A stretch of DNA of 64,000 nucleotides from Lentisphaerota bacterium (GTDB lineage Bacteria; Verrucomicrobiota; Kiritimatiellia; UBA8416; JAIOPI01), in the NCBI GenBank assembly GCA_021413965.1, contig JAIOPI010000010.1:333440-397439 (forward strand). The letters are read 5' to 3'. The notes under the pieces are model-generated. The model saw only the letters and a program-made list of their open reading frames with translations, ran no database searches and was not told the origin of the DNA. The position numbers and the translations under genes are program-made. This document shows, piece after piece, positions 57,141-64,000 of the stretch. Position 1 is the stretch's first letter. Every line of letters starts with the position of its first letter.

Positions 57141-57968
57141 ATGACAAAGCCAGGCACGGCCTTAACAACCGAACAGGTGAGTTTCTTTCGGACTTTCGGC
57201 TATCTCGTCTTCCGCAATCTGTTTTCGACGGAGGAACTGGCCGTCATTCAGCACGAATTCGACCAGGCCCTGACCAGCCAATATACCCATCGGCCCTACG
57301 ACGGCTCCAAGCGACACTGGACCATGATGATGGACGAGGACACCCCCTTCTTTGCCAGCCTTCTGGAAGATCCGCGGTTCCTCGCTCCGGCGCGTCAGTG
57401 CTACGGACCGGACGTGCTGGGCGTCGCCATCGACGCCAACCGCTACACGGGCAACACGGGCTGGCATCCCGACACGGGCAGTCTGCTGCAGTACGGCGTG
57501 AAGTTCGCCTTCTATCTGCAACCGGTGGGGACAGACTCCGGAGCCCTGCGCGTCCTCCCTGCCACGCATCGCCTGTTTCCGTTCAGCAAGGAATTCAGCG
57601 ATGGCATCGGCGCCACACCGCTGCGCGATGTCCCCTGCCAAGTACTGGAGAGCAACCCCGGCGACGTGATCGCCTTCGATCTGCGCCTGTGGCACGCCTC
57701 CCATGGCGGAGGCAGGGATCGCCGGATGTGCACGGTGGTGTACTACAACAATCCGAAGACTCCGGAGGAGGTCGAGTTCCTGCGCCAGCAGGGCGCGGAC
57801 AACGTGAAGATTGGCCTCGAAGCTTTCCGGCCGCAGCGCCACTTCCTCTACTCCGCGCGCTGGATCGCCAACCCCAACCGCAACCCCGCCCGGCAGCTCT
57901 GGATCGATCGCCTGCGTGAAGTCGGCTACTTCGATGCGCCCGGCGTCGTCGAGGCGGCTCACGCCTGA
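57141..57968 (+). CDS. Phytanoyl-CoA dioxygenase (PhyH) family protein
   Basis: The protein is 275 residues, with GGGGGA before the ATG. Fe(II) ligands are His109 and Asp111 in GWHPDTGS and His185 or His188 in LWHASHGGGRDRR, whose Arg (194-195) would bind 2-oxoglutarate. It differs from the other PhyH in the window in its substrate region (FAFYLQPVGTDSGALRVLPATHR), so the two are not recent duplicates. It is a cytoplasmic oxygenase, divergent from the GH95 operon by 181 bp, and may be co-regulated. Substrate unknown. Confidence 0.92.
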   Translation: MTKPGTALTTEQVSFFRTFGYLVFRNLFSTEELAVIQHEFDQALTSQYTHRPYDGSKRHWTMMMDEDTPFFASLLEDPRFLAPARQCYGPDVLGVAIDANRYTGNTGWHPDTGSLLQYGVKFAFYLQPVGTDSGALRVLPATHRLFPFSKEFSDGIGATPLRDVPCQVLESNPGDVIAFDLRLWHASHGGGRDRRMCTVVYYNNPKTPEEVEFLRQQGADNVKIGLEAFRPQRHFLYSARWIANPNRNPARQLWIDRLREVGYFDAPGVVEAAHA

Positions 57969-58231
57969 ACATCGACGGACTGGGCCCGCCGCGCCTCTGG
58001 ACGTCCACCGTCATCAGGCATCCAGGGTCTTCGCCACCGATTCGCGGTCAGAGCGATGACCAGCTTGCGCCCGTGCTCGCACCAGCAAGGATGCTGAAAT
58101 GCGCATGATGGCTGTGGCCGCGGTAAATCATGAACTGCCGCACCATGCCATCAGCCTACCGCGACGCAAGAATTCGGGTCCGTGCTGTTCACGCCACGAG
58201 ACGGTGGCGTGTTTTCCCCGAGGCTGATAGG

Positions 58232-59068
58232 ATGCGGCCCGAGTATACGCGTCGCCATGCGCCACACATGACCTCACACACGAACCGCCCCCAGGACCGG
58301 GCCTCTGGAACACGCCGCGCCGCGCCGCCGCACGCGTCGCGCGCGCGCCCCAGCCATGGCCGCGACCGAAAGCTCAGCGCCGAGGAAATCAACGCGCATC
58401 CCGTGGCCAGCTACCAAGGCCCCATCCATGTGATCGATTCCGACTCACAGGTGGAGATCGCGGTGCGCGCCATGCGGCGCGAAGCGATCCTGGGCTTCGA
58501 CACGGAAACCCGCCCGACGTTCCGAAAGGGGGAACACTATCCCCCCGCCCTGCTGCAACTGGCCGGAGAACACGCCGTCTGGGTCTTCAGGCTCAGCATC
58601 GTGGGTCTGCCCCAAAGTGTGGCCGCGATTCTGGCAGACCCCGCCGTCGTGAAGGCCGGTGTTTCGAATACGCGGGACCTGGCCGAATTGCGCCAACTCA
58701 CGGATTTTGTGCCCGCCGGATTTGTGGATCTCGGACACGCCGCGAAAGAGGTCGGCATTCCGCACCACGGGCTGCGCGGACTGGCGGCCGTTTTCCTGAG
58801 CTGCCGCATCTCCAAGAGCGCTCAACTCACCAACTGGGCGCGGCCCGATCTCCCGGCCCGCGCCCTGCAATACGCCGCCACCGACGCGTGGATCGGCCGG
58901 CGCCTCTACGAAGCCATGCGCGAGCACGACTGCCTGGGATCCGCCGCGCCCGCGCCGCCGCACGGAAAGCGCGGCAACCTGCAGGCGGACCTCAAGTCCC
59001 TGCTCAATCGCGCCATGTGGTTCTTCAGTCGGCGCCCCCGCACGCCGCGCGACTCTACGCCGTCCTGA
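58232..59068 (+). CDS. RNase D-like 3'-5' exonuclease (DEDD superfamily)
   Basis: The protein is 278 residues from the ATG with GAGG upstream; an ATG 36 bases on (MTSHTNR) is an alternative start. The first ~55 residues are basic and low-complexity. The DEDDy exonuclease fold follows: Asp90 and Glu92 in GFDTETRPTF, Asp in VSNTRDLAELR (~155), and Tyr/Asp in QYAATDAWIG (~230). There is no HRDC domain, so it is the short RNase D/WRN-exonuclease-like type. It trims the 3' ends of RNA (or DNA) in the cytoplasm. A basic Arg-rich tail ends the protein. Confidence 0.9.
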   Translation: MRPEYTRRHAPHMTSHTNRPQDRASGTRRAAPPHASRARPSHGRDRKLSAEEINAHPVASYQGPIHVIDSDSQVEIAVRAMRREAILGFDTETRPTFRKGEHYPPALLQLAGEHAVWVFRLSIVGLPQSVAAILADPAVVKAGVSNTRDLAELRQLTDFVPAGFVDLGHAAKEVGIPHHGLRGLAAVFLSCRISKSAQLTNWARPDLPARALQYAATDAWIGRRLYEAMREHDCLGSAAPAPPHGKRGNLQADLKSLLNRAMWFFSRRPRTPRDSTPS

Positions 59069-59267
59069 TGGCCTGCACGCCCGCCCGGTCAATCTGTCCG
59101 GTTGCTGCGACAAGCTGTCCGACCTCCACCCCTCCTTTTTTCAATGCTGAGGACGCGCCCATGAAGACCGGGCGCAGCTTCCCCGCCGATGCCGGGCGAA
59201 TGGCGAATTGGCACTGCTTGTGCTCGTCGAATGGTGTCAAGTGAATCCACAATCAGGAGGAAAGATC

Positions 59268-60113
59268 ATGCATGCCTACACATCCAATACCACGAATTCA
59301 CCGCGAGGGTTCGTCCACGCCGCCCTCCGTGCCTGCATCGCGCTGGCACTCCTGTCGCTGCCGCCTTTCGCCGGAGCGGCCTCACCCCCGCCGATCACCC
59401 TGCAATCGACGGATGACACGCCCCAGGCCGTGCCGTTGCTCCGGCAGTCCATCTCGGCCCTCGAAGCAGCGGTGAACCACCTCGAGGCGCAACAACCGGA
59501 TGACGCGGAGAAGGAAATGGCCCGCGCCGAGCGCGCCTTCGGTGCGGCGCAACATCTGATGGGGCACGCGCCCCCAGCGCCAGCGCATCCGACCCTGGCA
59601 CCGTCAACGGCACCGGCACCTCGATCCCCCTGGGACGATCCCCTCGGCTGGGCTGATGACGACTCGGCGTGGAATCCATTCGCCGAAATGCAAGGCATGC
59701 AGCAGCGCATGCAACGCATGTTCGACGACTCGATGGGCCGTTTTCAACAGAGCCCCGCGTTCACCAACGCCTGGAGCAGTCAAGCCTTCTCGCCCGCCAT
59801 GGACGTGACCGATGACGGGGATCACTACACCGTTCGCTTCGACCTGCCGGGCGTCGACAAGAACCAGATCAACGTCCGGCTCGACGATCGGATCCTCACG
59901 GTGAGCGGGCGGGCTGAGTCCGCGGTCCGCGAGGAGGACCATGACAAGACCCTGCGCATGGAACGGCGCGTCGGACAGTTCGAGCGGTCACTCACCCTGC
60001 CCGGACCGGTGCAGACCGACAAGATGGATGCGCGTTACGCCGACGGCGTGCTGACCGTGACCGTACCCAAGGCGTCCGGCGGCGGCGCGTCCACGTCCGT
60101 GACGGTTATTTAG
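59268..60113 (+). CDS. Exported small heat shock protein (Hsp20/alpha-crystallin)
   Basis: The protein is 281 residues with a perfect AGGAGG ribosome site. Residues 1-~38 form a signal peptide (LLSLPPFAGAAS), unusual for Hsp20, so the chaperone should work in the periplasm. Residues ~60-175 are a Pro/Gln-rich and Met/Gln-rich region (MQGMQQRMQRMF). Residues ~180-280 are the alpha-crystallin domain: MDVTDDGDHYTVRFDLPGV, ILTVSGRAE, FERSLTLPGPV and YADGVLTVTVPKA. The C-terminal I-x-I anchor is weak (VTVI). The stop overlaps that of the convergent SGNH gene by three bases. Confidence 0.9.
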   Translation: MHAYTSNTTNSPRGFVHAALRACIALALLSLPPFAGAASPPPITLQSTDDTPQAVPLLRQSISALEAAVNHLEAQQPDDAEKEMARAERAFGAAQHLMGHAPPAPAHPTLAPSTAPAPRSPWDDPLGWADDDSAWNPFAEMQGMQQRMQRMFDDSMGRFQQSPAFTNAWSSQAFSPAMDVTDDGDHYTVRFDLPGVDKNQINVRLDDRILTVSGRAESAVREEDHDKTLRMERRVGQFERSLTLPGPVQTDKMDARYADGVLTVTVPKASGGGASTSVTVI

Positions 60114-61171
60114 CGCGTCGCGCGCAGGCGCTGGAGGTCCGTCGCCACCCGGATGGCCAGCTTGACCGCGCCGCCGGGATTGAGGTGGCAGCCGTCCACG
60201 GTGTCCGCCGGCGCGATCACGCCGGCGGCATAGTCAAGTGCGTGGACCCGCGCCTCGTGCATGCCGGTAGCACTCTGGCGAATGGCCTCCACATAGCGGG
60301 ATTGATTGTGCGGGCAAATCGCCACCAGCTCCGCCATCGGGTAGCACGCGCGGATCTGCGCCAGGAAGGCGGCGTAGCCGGCCTGGAAGTCAGCGGGCTT
60401 CAATCCGTCATTGGTGGCCTGGTAGACCACAACGATCTCGGGCGGCACCGGCGCGACCCAGCGCGCACCGGCGTGGACATAAGGAAACGCCAGCCCGGCT
60501 GGCGGCACGCCGCAGGTGCCCGGCGTGCCGATTCCCTGCCCGCCGAAGCCCGTCACCACGGGTTTCAGCCCCAGGAGATCCGCCACGAGCTGCGGCCAGT
60601 TCGCGTAGGGCAACTGCTGTCCCGTGTCGTCATCGACGCCGGTGTAGAGCAACCGCAACCCCTGCGTGAGCGAGTCGCCGAGAAACTCGATCTGACGCGC
60701 GCCGTAGGGCAGCGCCAGCAACGAAGCGGCGGGGGCTAGCGCGACGCCGCGGAACTTGCAGCCGCCCACGAGCGTGGTCCATTGCCGCCCCGCCTCCGGC
60801 ATCAGATACAGTGAATGCGTCCCCACCCACCACCGCACGATGTGTCCATCGCTGCACACGGCCGGGGAAGGCGGGCAACCGTCGAAGACACCGTTGTGCG
60901 CGGGCGTGACCGCGACCGAGCAAACGGTGCGCGACAGCGTGGTCTTGTGGACCGGGCCGCTATCCACCTGGACGAAGATGGCCGGAAATTGCGCAAAGCC
61001 CTCGACATCAAACAGGAGCGTGCACGCGTGGCCGGTGTAGGCGAACTCCACCAGCGACCCGGAATTGATGGTGATCGCCGTCGAGCCACGCTGCCAGCGG
61101 CCGTAGTAGTTGAACCCGGGATTGTCCGCGCGATGGGTGGGTCTCATGGTGAGCTCGCGATGTGGCGCCAT
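60110..61171 (-). CDS. SGNH/GDSL hydrolase with CE2-like N-terminal domain
   Basis: The protein is 353 residues; an ATG eight codons in is an alternative start. The N-terminal ~150 residues form a beta-rich domain (FNYYGRWQRGSTAITINSGS), as in carbohydrate esterase family 2. The SGNH fold follows: block I FLGDSLTQG with the catalytic Ser, the Gly of FGGQGIGTPG, the Asn of QATNDG, and the block V Asp-His in DGCHLNPGG. It likely deacetylates sugars. There is no signal peptide. It is convergent with the Hsp20 gene and lies after the KDG-kinase-like gene on the same strand. Confidence 0.87.
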   Translation of the reverse strand: MAPHRELTMRPTHRADNPGFNYYGRWQRGSTAITINSGSLVEFAYTGHACTLLFDVEGFAQFPAIFVQVDSGPVHKTTLSRTVCSVAVTPAHNGVFDGCPPSPAVCSDGHIVRWWVGTHSLYLMPEAGRQWTTLVGGCKFRGVALAPAASLLALPYGARQIEFLGDSLTQGLRLLYTGVDDDTGQQLPYANWPQLVADLLGLKPVVTGFGGQGIGTPGTCGVPPAGLAFPYVHAGARWVAPVPPEIVVVYQATNDGLKPADFQAGYAAFLAQIRACYPMAELVAICPHNQSRYVEAIRQSATGMHEARVHALDYAAGVIAPADTVDGCHLNPGGAVKLAIRVATDLQRLRATR

Positions 61172-61229
61172 GGAACGGATCCTGGCGGGTTGAGGCGAGG
61201 CGCAGCCGAAGCCGAAGTCCGACAGGATC

Positions 61230-62309
61230 CTACCGCCGCACGCGCGCGTTGCCTTTCCAGATGCTCCAGATCTCGTCTTCGTCGGCGGGCTGCGCGTAGT
61301 CGGTAAGCCCGGTGGTCGCGAGCGCGCCGCTGGCCCAGCCGAATTGAATCCACGTCTCGGGACTCATGCCCTTCAGAATGGCGTAGAGCATTCCCCCCAC
61401 AAAGCCGTCCCCGCCGCCAATGCGATCAAGCACCGGGATCTCGCGCGGTTCCACCACGTGCCAGTTGGCGCCCTCGGCCATGATCGCGCCCCACAGGTGG
61501 CGGTTCACGGTGATAACCTCTCGCAGCGTCGTCGCAAACACGGACGCGTTCGGATATGTCTGCTTCACGCGCTCAATCATGGCCTTGAAGCTCGCGATCT
61601 TGGCCGCAAGGTCCTTGCCACCCGCCTCGGGTCCTTCGATCCCCAGGCATAGCTGAAAGTCCTCCTCGTTGCCCGCCAGCACATCCGAGATGCCGGCAAT
61701 CTCTGCAAAGATCCGGCTCAGCTCCGCTTCGCGATGCTTCCAGAATGACGCGCGATAGTTCAGATCAAAGGAAATCCGCGTGCCGTGCTTCTTCGCCGCG
61801 CGCGCCAGCTCCAGGCAGAACGCGCCGGTCTCCGGCGACAGGGCCGCGATCAGTCCGGAGAGATGCAGCATTTGCGCGCCCTCCTTGCCGAAGATCCGCT
61901 CCAAGTCGAAGTCTTTCACGTTCAGGGTGCGCCCCACTTCGCCGGCGCGATCGTTGTGCACGCGCGGACCGCGCGACCCGCAGCCGCTGTCGGCAATGTT
62001 GAACTGGTGCCGGTAGCCCCACGGCCCGCCTTGCTCGACCTCTTTTCCTTCGTAGGCCATGTGGCGGCCGGCGAGGCTGTCCTTGATGAGCCGGGCGATC
62101 GGGCTATCCTTGACGAACGTCGTCAGGACCTTCACCGGCAGGCCGAGATAGGACGCCACGCTGGCCACATTGGTTTCGGCGCTGGTGGCCTGCATGAAGA
62201 ACGTGTCGCTGCTGTGCACAGGCTGGCCGTTGTGCGGCGTGATGCGCACCCCCATGCTGGTGGGAACAATCAGGGCGTAGGCACAATGCTTCTTGAGCGC
62301 AATTGTCAC
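61230..62309 (-). CDS. PfkB family sugar kinase, 2-keto-3-deoxygluconate kinase-like
   Basis: The protein is 359 residues. The start is a GTG (MTIALKK) with AAGGAG upstream; a nearby ATG is out of frame. The ribokinase fold has the NAGNEED-like LAGNEEDFQLCLG and the ATP/catalytic motif DRIGGGDGFVGGMLYA, whose Asp near residue 305 is the base (usual form DTxGAGD). KDG kinases phosphorylate 2-keto-3-deoxygluconate from uronate breakdown. A fit is suggested by the region's polyuronide-type enzymes, but the closest sugar cannot be proven. The SGNH gene follows 59 bases later. Confidence 0.87.
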   Translation of the reverse strand: MTIALKKHCAYALIVPTSMGVRITPHNGQPVHSSDTFFMQATSAETNVASVASYLGLPVKVLTTFVKDSPIARLIKDSLAGRHMAYEGKEVEQGGPWGYRHQFNIADSGCGSRGPRVHNDRAGEVGRTLNVKDFDLERIFGKEGAQMLHLSGLIAALSPETGAFCLELARAAKKHGTRISFDLNYRASFWKHREAELSRIFAEIAGISDVLAGNEEDFQLCLGIEGPEAGGKDLAAKIASFKAMIERVKQTYPNASVFATTLREVITVNRHLWGAIMAEGANWHVVEPREIPVLDRIGGGDGFVGGMLYAILKGMSPETWIQFGWASGALATTGLTDYAQPADEDEIWSIWKGNARVRR

Positions 62310-62441
62310 GACATGTCTCCTTGCTCGACCGTTGAGCGCCAGCGGCGCGATGAAGCCAAGTCGGATCCATATCCGACACTGGCCCGCAATGTAGCAGGAC
62401 GGGTCCACCTCTTGAACACGAAAAGTTCGGCGCGGGACGCG

Positions 62442-63710
62442 CTAGCGGACAATGACGACCACGCCGTCCGGAGGCCGCCCGACGACGCCGCCTTCGTAGG
62501 CCCCCATGTCATAGCCGGCGTCGAGCGGGCGCCGTGCGCCATCGAGATCCACCACGGGCATCGTGATCACCGGTGTCGTCTCGGACGTGCCGGCATCCAG
62601 ACAGGGACTTGTGGTGAGCAGGTGGAGATTCGTGGCCACCAGACTCACAAACTCCGGATCGGTCAAACGCAGCTCGGTGCCCATGATATTCGTCGCGCCA
62701 CCACTGCTCCCGATGTCAAATTCGCCGTCGATCAAGCAGTTGTGGAGTGTGACTTGAGCGGTGTTCATGGCGCGGCCAATCATGTTTGTGCCTATGCCAT
62801 CTTTGTACACGATGCAATTGACTAGTTTGAGGTGTCCGGCCTGGCCGCTATCGCCCCCCACGATGCCGACACCGATGCTCTCCCATGCCTTGTTGAAAAA
62901 CGTGCAGTTCACGATGTGGCCGACAGAGGCGACCGAGCCACGTGCGTTGGCCACGTCTCCACCCCAGCGACCGGAACCATTGGGAAAGCCGCGGGCGTTG
63001 TCGATGAAGAGACTGTTGTCGATGCGGATGTTCTGGGCGGAGCCTCGGATCAACACCGCGCCGCCACCGCCTAACGTGGCGTTGGCAAGAAAGCGGCAGC
63101 GATCAATCGTGAACAGCGCGGAGGCCGAGTTTCCGTCGAAGTAAATCGCTCCTCCGCCGGCAGTGTTGCCCGCGCCATCGGCGTAGTTGCGCGTGAAGGT
63201 GCAATTCCGCACGGTCATGCCCTTCTGGATATTGTACAGGCCACCGCCGTTGTTGGCGGTGCTGTAGCCAAATGCAATCGTGAACCCGTCCAGCGTGGCG
63301 CCCGTTTCCGCCGTCACCACGTGGTCGCAATTGTCCGCCATCGACCCGGGGTCGCCGATCTCGCCGCTCAGCAGCGAGGTCGACACATTCAGCACGCGTT
63401 GCCCCAACGCGCTCTCGGCCCCCTGGAATCCTCCGTAAACCGCCACGGTGTTCTTCATCTGAAACGTGCTGGCCTTGACAGCCCCGGGCTTGTACGTCCC
63501 GGCCGCGACCCAGATCTGGTTCCCGCTGACCGCCACCGCGAGGGCCGATTCCAGCCCCACATAGGCATCCGCCCATGACGTCCCCCCAGGGGCAGCCGCC
63601 GCTGACGCGGCATCTACGTAACGAACCGTCTGTGCCTGGATCGGCGCGGCAGACAGAACCAAGGCCAGCGCCGCCAGCGTACCCGTCACCCGCTTCGAGC
63701 GAGCCATCAT
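62442..63710 (-). CDS. Secreted right-handed parallel beta-helix protein
   Basis: The protein is 422 residues from the first ATG of MMARSK, with GGGAGG upstream; other ATGs lie upstream in frame. A signal peptide ends IQAQ (~residue 27). The mature part begins VRYVDAASAAAAPGGTSWADA, the usual opening of polymorphic-outer-membrane-type or pectate-lyase-like beta-helix proteins. It repeats short coils of the type VRNCTFTRNYADG, IDRCRFLANATLGGGG and IVNCTFFNKA. It ends PLDAGYDMGAYEGG, the family's common terminus. It probably binds or cleaves polysaccharide, or is a surface protein; no catalytic residues were identified. Confidence 0.85.
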   Translation of the reverse strand: MMARSKRVTGTLAALALVLSAAPIQAQTVRYVDAASAAAAPGGTSWADAYVGLESALAVAVSGNQIWVAAGTYKPGAVKASTFQMKNTVAVYGGFQGAESALGQRVLNVSTSLLSGEIGDPGSMADNCDHVVTAETGATLDGFTIAFGYSTANNGGGLYNIQKGMTVRNCTFTRNYADGAGNTAGGGAIYFDGNSASALFTIDRCRFLANATLGGGGAVLIRGSAQNIRIDNSLFIDNARGFPNGSGRWGGDVANARGSVASVGHIVNCTFFNKAWESIGVGIVGGDSGQAGHLKLVNCIVYKDGIGTNMIGRAMNTAQVTLHNCLIDGEFDIGSSGGATNIMGTELRLTDPEFVSLVATNLHLLTTSPCLDAGTSETTPVITMPVVDLDGARRPLDAGYDMGAYEGGVVGRPPDGVVVIVR

Positions 63711-64000
63711 GTTAAACCTGCCTCCCATGCACACCCCCCCCAATAGGCACAACGCCCCTCAATGCCACACGTCCACCAGCACGAAACTCGCAGGTGCTTG
63801 CACCAATAATGAACCCATACGGGCCTTTTGGCATCTGTTTTCGCCATCCGAAAGCGACGCTGGGAAGTGCAAGGTGAAGTGTCGCATCTATAGGGAAGAG
63901 CGTTCCATGCCAGGGATCGCTATCCTCAGTGGTCTTAATCAGGGACAACCGAGGAAGAGGTACAAGGCATGGAACAAGGCGACTGTAGCGGGCAGAGGCG
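63711..64000. other. Right-edge region without a recognised gene
   Basis: This 290-bp region is less GC-rich than the rest and has no family-like coding text. It includes the leader and ribosome site of the beta-helix gene. A short open frame on the plus strand near 63870-64000 reaches the edge but cannot be judged because it is cut. Confidence 0.4.

Noticed and set aside
63712..63948. A 78-codon minus-strand frame upstream of the beta-helix gene
   Set aside because: It overlaps the leader and ribosome site of that gene, has no family and ends right at its start.

Overview
The window is about 64 kb of GC-rich bacterial chromosome, with a few AT-rich islands at promoters. Gene content suggests the PVC group (Verrucomicrobiota, Kiritimatiellota or Lentisphaerota). 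It mixes housekeeping genes with many carbohydrate-active enzymes, phytanoyl-CoA dioxygenase-like proteins, a uroporphyrinogen-decarboxylase-like protein, a Gfo/Idh/MocA dehydrogenase and beta-helix proteins. The phylum is an inference from gene content; no rRNA or tRNA gene was recognised.

Left part (1-29.7 kb), mostly core functions. It opens with the 3' part of a sugar ABC permease and an NmrA-like oxidoreductase. A short-form type II topoisomerase pair (parE-parC) follows, then a secreted peroxiredoxin and a secreted trypsin-fold protease. A tight minus-strand run holds prfC, pirin, an ABM protein with a membrane tail and a YgbA-like protein. Next come a 1340-residue secreted CBM9/CARDB protein, two multi-PAS histidine kinases flanking a divergent membrane pyrophosphatase, an M48 lipoprotein protease, a DNRLRE/PQQ-type sugar dehydrogenase fusion, a DMT transporter and an acyl-CoA synthetase. 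A 28-bp inverted repeat lies before the synthetase gene.

Middle part (29.7-49.5 kb), accessory sugar metabolism. A minus-strand cluster contains two tandem paralogous GH42-like proteins, a Gfo/Idh/MocA dehydrogenase, a cupin and a beta-propeller. It is divergent from an AraR-like GntR/LacI hybrid regulator, with a 12-bp palindrome between them. A second minus-strand run encodes an alpha/alpha-toroid protein, a GH10 xylanase and a ceramidase-like protein. Two decayed gene remnants (heparinase II/III-like and beta-helix-like) lie on opposite strands next to a purple-acid-phosphatase-like gene. Then an AraC regulator plus MATE exporter face a translationally coupled PhyH/UroD-like pair.

Right part (49.5-64 kb). 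A compact minus-strand operon encodes a GH95 alpha-fucosidase, a ROK sugar kinase, a double-SIS sugar isomerase, two overlapping half-size (4-TM) drug/metabolite transporter subunits and a GH67/DUF4838-like glycosidase. A second PhyH gene diverges from it. An RNase D-like exonuclease, an exported Hsp20, an SGNH esterase, a KDG-kinase-like PfkB protein and a secreted beta-helix protein finish the window.

Taken together, the accessory half looks like polysaccharide (xylan, fucosylated or uronate-containing glycan) degradation with sugar uptake and intracellular conversion, organised in several small regulator-linked operons.
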